Below, in pieces: positions 54,811-64,000 of a stretch of DNA of 64,000 nt. A program made the translations under genes and the position numbers. Position 1 is the stretch's first letter; the number at the start of each line of letters is the position of its first letter. The notes below the pieces were generated by a model. It saw nothing but the letters and a program-made list of their open reading frames with translations, was not told where the DNA came from and searched no databases. Origin of the DNA: Aegilops tauschii subsp. strangulata (lineage: Eukaryota; Streptophyta; Magnoliopsida; Poales; Poaceae); NCBI RefSeq assembly GCF_002575655.3, contig NC_053037.3, forward strand, positions 567,154,880 through 567,218,879, in the 5' to 3' direction.

Positions 54811-55439
54811 TGTTGGCTATGCCCAGGAGGAGGAAGAAGACTCACACACACAACTAGAGGTGGAAGAAGATACGCACAGAGTATTGGCACGCAAACACTT
54901 TGCCTTTTCTTTGTTTCTTCTCACGGAAATGAACTGAGTACATGGGTTTAAGTACCAGACCCACACAACACACACGCACCCACTAACCCATTAAGTTGCA
55001 TGCAAACGCGACGGCCAAGCCAGCTGCTTGATCCGATTATTCTTGCATGTACAGGCTTGAGTCAAATCCAAGTTTTCAACAGACTTGAGCTTGCCCACAA
55101 TGGCACACTTGACGCACGTCTCAACTGAATGCGTCCGCTTCTAGCTCCACGCTAATCTGCCACCGGACTCGGCCGCTCTGACTCCACGGAGCTGTACGCG
55201 CATGTTGCTAACAACCATATCCATGTAAACTACACGATGTGCATGCTACTGATCAGCTCATGCTAACTCAACTAACTATCTAGGCAATATCAACTTGCAT
55301 GCGTACTCGTCTCCACACTTCTACGAGCACGCTCACTGCCGCAGCCTCAAGCCTTCAACTTAACTACATGCATGAACGAACTAATGCGACGAAATAAACA
55401 TGATGGATACCTAGACAACAAGGTAAACTCTATCAATCA
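54811..55439 (-). mobile_element. Array LTR 1 (629 bp)
   Basis: Minus TGATTGATAG to ATAGCCAACA. Type-A variants (CCATTAAGTTGC, GCCAGCTGCTTG). TACTTAAAC on the minus strand (about 54,943-54,955) is a weak TATA candidate. Confidence 0.85.
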
Positions 55440-55486
55440 CCCCCTTAACCTTGTTGTCGTTTATTCGAACACCTCCATGTCGATCT

Positions 55487-56404
55487 TCAAAGCAGCCCCG
55501 GCTCGTCGTCGGCCGTCGCGGCAGCAAGAAGCACCCGCTGTTTCCTTGGCTCGGTGCAGTCCTTGGAGTAATGTCCGTACTCTTGACAGTTGTAGTAACG
55601 CACCTTGCGTATGTCGAAGTTGCCCTTCTTCTTGCCGGCGCCTCTGCGGTGGCGAGCAAGCCACTCCTCCTACGTGAGGAGCAGGCGACTCCCACCACCC
55701 TGGTCGTAGTTGCTGGCGCCCTCGTCCATGTCGCTCCGGTCCTCCGCCGTTTTGAGCCTTCACACAAGCTCTTCCATGGACATGGTTTTAAGATCAAGAA
55801 GCTGTTCAATGGCAATAGCTACCTGGGTATACTTGGACGGCACGATGCGGAGAAGCTTCTTCACGACCTTCACCTCGTCGAGGTTCTCGCCGAGTGTGCG
55901 CAGCTTGTTGGCGATCCCGTTCATGCACATGGCGAGCTCATCGAGGGTCTCGCCGCTCCTCATGCGGACGGCATCAAACTCCTTGAGGAGAGTCTGCGTC
56001 TTGGCCTCACGGACGCGGGCATCGCCGACCCGCATGATCTTGATGGCATCCCATGCCTCCTTTGCCGTCGCCTTCACGGCAAGCGTGGAGTGCATCTCCT
56101 CCGGCACGGCTCGCAGAATTGCCGCAAGCGCCGCCCTGTCCTGGCTGAAGCTCCCGCCTCCCTCGATGGCGTCCCACACGCGTTGGGCCTCCATGTTCAC
56201 CTTCATGATCAGCGACCACTCGAAGTAGTTCGTCGCCGTCAGCGGCGGGTAGACGACGGTGCTGCTGGCCTGGTGGACGACCTCCTGCTGCACCACCACC
56301 TCACGGCAGCCACGCCGCGTCGGGCTCCGGCCTCGGCGCACCACCGGCGAGGCCGAGACACGGCGGAGACCCGGCGACGGAGTGCGCGAACCTTCAGTCA
56401 CCAT
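55487..56404 (-). pseudogene. Array gag, unit 2
   Basis: The 214-codon capsid ORF is 56,404-55,760, then the shared TGA. Downstream, ACG TAG replaces ACG GAG (near 55,672), and the first knuckle Cys is changed to Tyr (TAC TAC AAC TGT), so the nucleocapsid part is doubly inactivated. Shares the CGCCTCTGCGG variant with unit 5. Confidence 0.88.
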
Positions 56405-56420
56405 GGCTCTGAATAGCAAA

Positions 56421-57049
56421 TGTTGGCTATGCCCAGGAGGAGGAAGAAGACTCACACACACAACTAGAGGTGGAAGAAGATACGCACAGAGTATTGGCAC
56501 GCAAACACTTTGCCTTTTCTTTGTTTCTTCTCACGGAAATGAACTGAGTACATGGGTTTAAGTACCAGACCCACACATCACACACGCACCCACTAACCCA
56601 TTAAGTTGCATGCAAACGCGACGGCCAAGCCAGCTGCTTGATCCGATTATTCTTGCATGTACAGGCTTGAGTCAAATCCAAGTTTTCAACAGACTTGAGC
56701 TTGCCCACAATGGCACACTTGACGCACGTCTCAACTGAATGCGTCCGCTTCTAGCTCCACGCTAATCTGCCACCGGACTCGGCCGCTCTGACTCCACGGA
56801 GCTGTACGCGCATGTTGCTAACAACCATATCCATGCAAACTACACGATGTGCATGCTACTGATCAGCTCATGCTAACTCAACTAACTATCTAGGCAATAT
56901 CAACTTGCATGCGTACTCGTCTCCACACTTCTACGAGCACGCTCACTGCCGCAGCCTCAAGCCTTCAACTTAACTACATGCATGAACGAACTAATGCGAC
57001 GAAATAAACATGATGGATACGTAGACAACAAGGTAAAGTCTATCAATCA
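56421..57049 (-). mobile_element. Array LTR 2 (629 bp)
   Basis: Type-A variants throughout. The GATACGTAGACAACA variant near 57,017 is shared only with LTR 6. Confidence 0.85.
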
Positions 57050-57096
57050 CCCCCTTAACCTTGTTGTCGTTTATTCGAACACCTCCATGTCGATCT

Positions 57097-58014
57097 TCAA
57101 AGCAGCCCCGGCTCGTCGTCGGCCGTCGCGGCAGCAAGAAGCACCCGCTGTTTCCTTGGCTCGGTGCAGTCCTTGGAGTAATGTCCGTACTCTTGACAGT
57201 TGTAGCAACGCACCTTGCGTATGTCGAAGTTGCCCTTCTTCTTGCCGGCGCCGCTGCGGTGTCGAGCAAGCCACTCCTCCTCCGTGAGGAGCAGGCGACT
57301 CCCACCACCCTGGTCGTAGTTGCTGGCGCCCTCGTCCAAGTCGCTCCGGTCCTCCGCCGTTTTGAGCCTTCACACAAGCTCTTCCATGGACATGGTTTTG
57401 AGATCAAGAAGCTGTTCAATGGCAATAGCTACCTGGGTATACTTGGACGGCACGATGCGGAGAAGCTTCTTCACGACCTTCACCTCGTCGAGGTTCTCGC
57501 CGAGTGTGCGCAGCTTGTTGGCAATGCCGTTCATGCACATGGCGAGCTCATCGAGGGTCTCGCCGCTCCTCATGCGGACGGCATCAAACTCCTTGAGGAG
57601 AGTCTGCGTCTTGGCCTCACGGACGCGGGCATCGCCGACCCGCATGATCTTGATGGCATCCCATGCCTCCTTTGCCGTCGCCTTCACGGCAAGCGTGGAG
57701 TGCATCTCCTCCGGCACGGCTCGCAGAATTGCCGCAAGCGCCGCCCTGTCCTGGCTGAAGCTCCCGCCTCCCTCGATGGCGTCCCACACGCGTTGGGCCT
57801 CCATGTTCACCTTCATGATCAGCGACCACTCGAAGTAGTTCGTCGCCGTCAGCGGCGGGTAGACGACGGTGCTGCTGGCCTGGTGGACGACCTCCTGCTG
57901 CACCACCACCTCACGGCAGCCACGCCGCGTCGGGCTCCGGCCTCGGCGCACCACCGGCGAGGCCGAGACACGGCGGCGACCCGGCGACGGAGTGCGCGAA
58001 CCTTCAGTCACCAT
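57097..58014 (-). pseudogene. Array gag, unit 3
   Basis: The capsid ORF is 58,014-57,370, ending in the shared TGA. The continuation to 57,097 is open and has an intact CCHC knuckle (CYNCQEYGHYSKDC, spacing 2-4-4). Apart from the TGA there are no stops. Confidence 0.88.
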
Positions 58015-58030
58015 GGCTCTGAATAGCAAA

Positions 58031-58659
58031 TGTTGGCTATGCCCAGGAGGAGGAAGAAGACTCACACACACAACTAGAGGTGGAAGAAGATACGCACAGA
58101 GTCTTGGCACGCACACACTTTGCCTTTTCTTTGTTTCTTCTCACGGAAATGAACTGAGTACATGGGTTTAAGTACCAGACCCACACAACACACACGCACC
58201 CACTAACCCACTACGTTGCATGCAAACGCGACGGCCAAGCCACCTGCTTGATCCGATTATTCTTGCATGTACAGGCTTGAGTCAAATCCAAGTTTTCAAC
58301 AGACTTGAGCTTGCCCACAATGGCACACTTGACGCACGTCTCAACTGAATGCGTCCGCTTCTAGCTCCACGCTAATCTGCCGCCGGACTCGGCCGCTCTG
58401 ACTCCACGGAGCTGTACGCGCATGTTGCTAACAACCATATCCATGCAAACTACACGATGTGCATGCTACTGATCAGCTCATGCTAACTCAACTAACTATC
58501 TAGGCAATATCAACTTGCATGCGTACTCGTCTCCACACTTCTACGAGCACGCTCACTGCCGCAGCCTCAAGCCTTCAACTTAACTACATGCATGAACGAA
58601 CTAATGCGACGAAATAAACATGATGGATACCTAGACAACAAGGTAAACTCTATCAATCA
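58031..58659 (-). mobile_element. Array LTR 3 (629 bp)
   Basis: First LTR with type-B variants: GTCTTGGCACGCACACAC, CCACTACGTTGC, GCCACCTGCTTG. Confidence 0.85.
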
Positions 58660-58706
58660 CCCCCTTAACCTTGTTGTCGTTTATTCGAACACCTCCATGT
58701 CGATCT

Positions 58707-59624
58707 TCAAAGCAGCCCCGGCTCGTCGTCGGCCGTCGCGGCAGCAAGAAGCACCCGCTGTTTCCTTGGCTCGGTGCAGTCCTTGGAGTAATGTCCGTAC
58801 TCTTGACAGTTGTAGCAACGCACCTTGCGTATGTCGAAGTTGCCCTTCTTCTTGCCGGCGCCGCTGCGGTGGCGAGCAAGCCACTCCTCCTCCGTGAGGA
58901 GCAGGCGACTCCCACCACCCTGGTCGTAGTTGCTGGCGCCCTCGTCCAAGTCGCTCCGGTCCTCCGCCGTTTTGAGCCTTCACACAAGCTCTTCCATGGA
59001 CATGGTTTTAAGATCAAGAAGCTGTTCAATGGCAATAGCTACCTGGGTATACTTGGACGGCACGATGCGGAGAAGCTTCTTCATGACCTTCACCTCGTCG
59101 AGGTTCTCGCCGAGTGTGCGCAGCTTGTTGGCGATCCCGTTCATGCACATGGCGAGCTCATCGAGGGTCTCGCCGCTCCTCGTGCGGACGGCATCAAACT
59201 CCTTGAGGAGAGTCTGCGTCTTGGCCTCACGGACGCGGGCATCGCCGACCCGCATGATCTTGATGGCATCCCATGCCTCCTTTGCCGTCGCCTTCACGGC
59301 AAGCGTGGAGTGCATCTCCTCCGGCACGGCTCGCAGAATTGCCGCAAGCGCCGCCCTGTCCTGGCTGAAGCTCCCGCCTCCCTCGATGGCGTCCCACACG
59401 CGTTGGGCCTCCATGTTCACCTTCATGATCAGCGACCACTCGAAGTATTTCGTCGCCGTCAGCGGCGGGTAGACGACGGTGCTGTTGGCCTGGTGGACGA
59501 CCTCCTGCTGCACCACCACCTCACGGCAGCCACGCCGCGTCGGGCTCCGGCGTCGGCGCACCACCGGCGAGGCTGAGACACGGCGGCGACCCGGCGACGG
59601 AGTGCGCGAACCTTCAGTCACCAT
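58707..59624 (-). pseudogene. Array gag, unit 4
   Basis: Capsid ORF 59,624-58,980, then the shared TGA, then an open continuation with intact knuckle. Unit-specific changes include Asn to Lys in TATKYFEW, Met to Thr in AVRTRSGE and Val to Met in EVKVMKKLL. Confidence 0.88.
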
Positions 59625-59640
59625 GGCTCTGAATAGCAAA

Positions 59641-60268
59641 TGTTGGTATGCCCAGGAGGAGGAAGAAGACTCACACACACAACTAGAGGTGGAAGAAGAT
59701 ACGCACAGAGTCTTGGCACGCACACACTTTGCCTTTTCTTTGTTTCTTCTCACGGAAATGAACTGAGTACATGGGTTTAAGTACCAGACCCACACAACAC
59801 ACACGCACCCACTAACCCACTACGTTGCATGCAAACGCGACGGCCAAGCCACCTGCTTGATCCGATTATTCTTGCATGTACAGGCTTGAGTCAAATCCAA
59901 GTTTTCAACAGACTTGAGCTTGCCCACAATGGCACACTTGACGCACGTCTCAACTGAATGCGTCCGCTTCTAGCTCCACGCTAATCTGCCGCCGGACTCG
60001 GCCGCTCTGACTCCACGGAGCTGTACGCGCATGTTGCTAACAACCATATCCATGCAAACTACACGATGTGCATGCTACTGATCAGCTCATGCTAACTCAA
60101 CTAACTATCTAGGCAATATCAACTTGCATGCGTACTCGTCTCCACACTTCTACGAGCACGCTCACTGCCGCAGCCTCAAGCCTTCAACTTAACTACATGC
60201 ATGAACGAACTAATGCGACGAAATAAACATGATGGATACCTAGACAACAAGGTAAACTCTATCAATCA
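59641..60268 (-). mobile_element. Array LTR 4 (628 bp)
   Basis: Type B. One base is missing near its minus-strand 3' end (TGTTGGTATGCC), which explains the 1,609-bp unit. Confidence 0.85.
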
Positions 60269-60315
60269 CCCCCTTAACCTTGTTGTCGTTTATTCGAACA
60301 CCTCCATGTCGATCT

Positions 60316-61233
60316 TCAAAGCAGCCCCGGCTCGTCGTCAGCCGTCGCGGCAGCAAGAAGCACCCGCTGTTTCCTTGGCTCGGTGCAGTCCTTGGAGTAA
60401 TGTCCGTACTCTTGACAGTTGTAGCAACGCACCTTGCGTATGTCGAAGTTGCCCTTCTTCTTGCCGGCGCCTCTGCGGTGGCGAGCAAGCCACTCCTCCT
60501 CCGTGAGGAGCAGGCGACTCCCACCACCCTGGTCGTAGTTGCTGGCGCCCTCGTCCAAGTCGCTCCGGTCCTCCGCCGTTTTGAGCCTTCACACAAGCTC
60601 TTCCATGGACATGGTTTTAAGATCAAGAAGCTGTTCAATGGCAATAGCTACCTGGGTATACTTGGACGGCACGATGCGGAGAAGCTTCTTCACGACCTTC
60701 ACCTCGTCGAGGTTCTCGCCGAGTGTGCGCAGCTTGTTGGCGATCCCGTTCATGCACATGGCGAGCTCATCGAGGGTCTCGCCGCTCCTCATGCGGACGG
60801 CATCAAACTCCTTGAGGAGAGTCTGCGTCTTGGCCTCACGGACGCGGGCATCGCCGACCCGCATGATCTTGATGGCATCCCATGCCTCCTTTGCCGTCGC
60901 CTTCACGGCAAGCGTGGAGTGCATCTCCTCCGGCACGGCTCGCAGAATTGCCGCAAGCGCCGCCCTGTCCTGGCTGAAGCTCCCGCCTCCCTCGATGGCG
61001 TCCCACACGCGTTGGGCCTCCATGTTCACCTTCATGATCAGCGACCACTCGAAGTAGTTCGTCGCCGTCAGCGGCGGGTAGACGACGGTGCTGCTGGCCT
61101 GGTGGACGACCTCCTGCTGCACCACCACCTCACGGCAGCCACGCCGCGTCGGGCTCCGGCCTCGGCGCACCACCGGCGAGGCCAAGACACGGCGGCGACC
61201 CGGCGACGGAGTGCGCGAACCTTCAGTCACCAT
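60316..61233 (-). pseudogene. Array gag, unit 5
   Basis: Capsid ORF 61,233-60,589 with the shared TGA; continuation open with intact knuckle. Carries CGCCTCTGCGG (Ser to Arg in the HRRGAG stretch), a variant shared with unit 2. Confidence 0.88.
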
Positions 61234-61249
61234 GGCTCTGAATAGCAAA

Positions 61250-61878
61250 TGTTGGCTATGCCCAGGAGGAGGAAGAAGACTCACACACACAACTAGAGGT
61301 GGAAGAACATACAAACAGAGTCTTGGCACGCACACACTTTGCCTTTTCTTTGTTTCTTCTCACGGAAATGAACTGAGTACATGGGTTTAAGTACCAGACC
61401 CACACAACACACACGCACCCACTAACCCACTATGTTGCGTGCAAACGCGACGGCCAAGCCACCTGCTTGATCCGATTATTCTTGCATGTACAGGCTTGAG
61501 TCAAATCCAAGTTTTCAACAGACTTGAGCTTGCCCACAATGGCACACTTGACGCACGTCTCAACTGAATGCGTCCGCTTCTAGCTCCACGCTAATCTGCC
61601 GCCGGACTCGGCCGCTCTGACTCCACGGAGCTGTACGCGCATGTTGCTAACAACCATATCCATGCAAACTACACGATGTGCATGCTACTGATCAGCTCAT
61701 GCTAACTAAACTAACTATCTAGGCAATATCAACTTGCATGCGTACTCGTCTCCACACTTCTACGAGCACGCTCACTGCCGCAGCCTCAAGCCTTCAACTT
61801 AACTACATGCATGAACGAACTAATGCGACGAAATAAACATGATGGATACCTAGACAACAAGGTAAACTCTATCAATCA
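61250..61878 (-). mobile_element. Array LTR 5 (629 bp)
   Basis: Type B with private changes (CCACTATGTTGCGTGC, GAACATACAAACAG). Confidence 0.85.
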
Positions 61879-61925
61879 CTCCCTTAACCTTGTTGTCGTT
61901 TATTCGAACACCTCCATGTCGATCT

Positions 61926-62843
61926 TCAAAGCAGCCCCGGCTCGTCGTCGGCCGTCGCGGCAGCAAGAAGCACCCGCTGTTTCCTTGGCTCGGTGCAGTC
62001 CTTGGAGTAATGTCCGTACTCTTGACAATTGTAGCAACGCACCTTGCGTACGTCGAAGTTGCCCTTCTTCTTGCCGGCGCCGCTGCGGTGGCGAGCAAGC
62101 CACTCCTCCTCCGTGAGGAGCAGGCGACTCCCACCACCCTGGTCGTAGTTGCTGGCGCCCTCGTCCAAGTCGCTCCGGTCCTCCGCTGTTTTGAGCCTTC
62201 ACACAAGCTCTTCCATGGACATGGTTTTAAGATCAAGAAGCGTTTCAATGGCAATAGCTACCTGGGTATACTTGGACGGCACGATGCGGAGAAGCTTCTT
62301 CACGACCTTCACCTCGTCGAGGTTCTCGCCGAGTGTGCGCAGCTTGTTGGCGATCCCGTTCATGCACATGGCGAGCTCATCGAGGGTCTCGCCGCTCCTC
62401 ATGCGGACGGCATCAAACTCCTTGAGGAGAGTCTGTGTCTTGGCCTCACGGACGCGGGCATCGCCGACCCGCATGATCTTGATGGCATCCCATGCCTCCT
62501 TTCCCGTCGCCTTCACGGCAAGCGTGGAGTGCATCTCCTCCGGCACGGCTCGCAGAATTGCCGCAAGCGCCGCCCTGTCCTGGCTGAAGCTCCCGCCTCC
62601 CTCGATGGCGTCCCACACGCGTTGGGCCTCCATGTTCACCTTCATGATCAGCGACCACTCGAAGTAGTTCGTCGCCGTCAGCGGCGGGTAGACGACGGTG
62701 CTGCTGGCCTGGTGGACGACCTCCTGCTGCACCACCACCTCACGGCAGCCACGCCGCGTCGGGCTCCGGCCTCGGCGCACCACCGGCGAGGCCGAGACAC
62801 GGCGGCGTCCCGGCGACGGAGTGCGCGAACCTTCAGTCACCAT
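61926..62843 (-). pseudogene. Array gag, unit 6
   Basis: Capsid ORF 62,843-62,199 with the shared TGA; continuation open with intact knuckle. Unit-specific changes include Gln to Thr in IAIETLLD and Ala to Gly in KATGKEAW. Confidence 0.88.
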
Positions 62844-62859
62844 GGCTCTGAATAGCAAA

Positions 62860-63488
62860 TGTTGGCTATGCCCAGGAGGAGGAAGAAGACTCACACACAC
62901 AACTAGAGGTGGAAGAAGATACGCACAGAGTCTTGGCACGCACACACTTTGCCTTTTCTTTGTTTCTTCTCACGGAAATGAACTGAGTACATGGGTTTAA
63001 GTACCAGACCCACACAACACACACGCACCCACTAACCCACTACGTTGCATGCAAACGCGACGGCCAAGCCAGCTGCTTGATCCGATTATTCTTGCATGTA
63101 CAGGCTTGAGTCAAATCCAAGTTCTCAACAGACTTGAGCTTGCCCACAATGGCACACTAGACGCACGTCTCAACTGAATGCGTCCGCTTCTAGCTCCACG
63201 CTAATCTGCCGCCGGACTCGGCCGCTCTGACTCCACGGAGCTGTACGCGCATGTTGCTAACAACCATATCCATGCAAACTACACGATGTGCATGCTACTG
63301 ATCAGCTCATGCTAACTCAACTAACTATCTAGGCAATATCAACTTGCATGCGTACTCGTCTCCACACTTCTACGAGCACGCTCACTGCCGCAGCCTCAAG
63401 CCTTCAACTTAACTACATGCATGAACGAACTAATGCGACGAAATAAACATGATGGATACGTAGACAACAAGGTAAACTCTATCAATCA
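62860..63488 (-). mobile_element. Array LTR 6 (629 bp)
   Basis: A mosaic: type-B CCACTACGTTGC next to type-A GCCAGCTGCTTG, and GATACGTAGACAACA as in LTR 2. Confidence 0.85.
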
Positions 63489-63535
63489 CCCCCTTAACCT
63501 TGTTGTCGTTTATTTGAACACCTCCATGTCGATCT

Positions 63536-64000
63536 TCAAAGCAGCCCCGGCTCGTCGTCGGCCGTCGCGGCAGCAAGAAGCACCCGCTGTTTCCTTGGCT
63601 CGGTGCAGTCCTTGGAGTAATGTCCATACTCTTGACAGTTGTAGCAACGCACCTTGCATATGTCGAAGTTGCCCTTCTTCTTGCCGGCGCCGCTGTGGTG
63701 GCGAGCAAGCCACTCCTCCTCCGTGAGGAGCAGGCGACTCCCACCACCCTGGTCGTAGTTGCTGGCGCCCTCGTCCAAGTCGCTCCGGTCCTCCGCCGTT
63801 TTGAGCCTTCACACAAGCTCTTCCATGGACATGGTTTTAAGATCAAGAAGCTGTTCAATGGCAATAGCTACCTGGGTATACTTGGACGGCACGATGCGGA
63901 GAAGCTTCTTCACGACCTTCACCTCGTCGAGGTTCTCGCCGAGTGTGCGTAGCTTGTTGGCGATCCCGTTCATGCACATGGCGAGCTCATCGAGGGTCTC
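63536..64000 (-). pseudogene. Array gag, unit 7 (cut by window end)
   Basis: The knuckle part (63,778-63,536) is open with CYNCQEYGHYSKDC intact, and the shared TGA is at 63,809. The capsid frame continues past 64,000. Confidence 0.85.

Larger units (their letters stand above)
53203..64000 (-). mobile_element. Tandem array of LTR-gag units (Copia derivative)
   Basis: Six full units of 1,609-1,610 bp plus a partial seventh, head to tail, running off the window. Each unit is one LTR (about 629 bp, TG..CA) and one internal domain (981 bp). On the minus strand the internal domain has a degenerate PBS (TTTGCTATTCAGAGCC just after ..CCAACA), gag from CCATGG, about 47 bp, and a polypurine tract AAGGGGG before the next LTR. 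Protease, integrase, RT and RNase H are missing. Neighbouring internal domains share a single LTR, so the array looks like the product of unequal LTR recombination. By eye, units are 98-99% identical; the leftmost LTR is the most diverged. It interrupts an F-box gene, and the expected TSD is TCTTT (53,198-53,202). Confidence 0.9.

Noticed and set aside
53203..64000. CRISPR-like or bacterial repeat system
   Set aside because: The repeat unit is 1.6 kb with LTR, PBS, gag and PPT in a plant genome; there are no short repeats with spacers.

Overview
This is nuclear DNA of a large-genome grass, almost certainly Triticeae (wheat, Aegilops, barley or rye group). The evidence is Angela/BARE-type Copia LTRs (start TGTTGGAAATATGCCC, about 1.7 kb), a CACTA element with ACCGGGACC-type subterminal repeats and a TNP2 transposase, Stowaway-like MITEs, and dense nesting of transposable elements. 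No bacterial, organellar, CRISPR or tRNA features were seen.

Layout. (1) 1-4,951: the 5' leader, 3.83-kb LTR and outer flank of a LARD-like LTR element on the minus strand. It is a second copy of 34,248-39,192 that includes the same insertion junction. (2) 4,951-12,221: a left-truncated CACTA element on the minus strand, with a frameshifted TNP2 transposase and a second broken ORF. (3) 12,694-14,482: an apparently intact three-exon esterase gene of the SABP2/PIR7 methylesterase family on the minus strand, with a TATA box; it is the best host gene in the window. (4) 15,157-15,645: the 3' end of a short-LTR Copia element. (5) 15,727-16,900: a diverged tandem repeat. (6) 17,290-40,153: a Harbinger-like element carrying remnants of a minus-strand gene. 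It is split by the LARD-like element (18,050-38,494, TSD ATACA), which is itself split by an Angela-type Copia (25,555-34,180, TSD AGAAC). (7) 40,400-51,200: a diverged duplication of a roughly 460-bp unit. Its second copy holds a 6.7-kb Copia (41,691-48,369, TSD CTAAA), which contains a solo Angela LTR (44,651-46,365, TSD CTTAT), and a 2.6-kb Helitron-like element (48,514-51,144) with a small two-exon gene. (8) 51,226-53,202: an F-box/LRR/FBD-type gene, frameshifted and cut off at its 5' side. (9) 53,203 to the window end: a head-to-tail array of about 1,610-bp units, each one 629-bp LTR plus a 981-bp internal domain that keeps only Copia gag.

The two most notable structures are the tandem LTR-gag array at the right end and the junction near 4,951. 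The array looks like a retrotransposon turned into a macrosatellite inside an F-box gene. The junction is what a direct tandem duplication of about 34 kb (4,951-39,192) would leave, and it predicts a second copy of the esterase gene to the left of the window. All assignments come from reading the sequence; similarity percentages are by-eye estimates.
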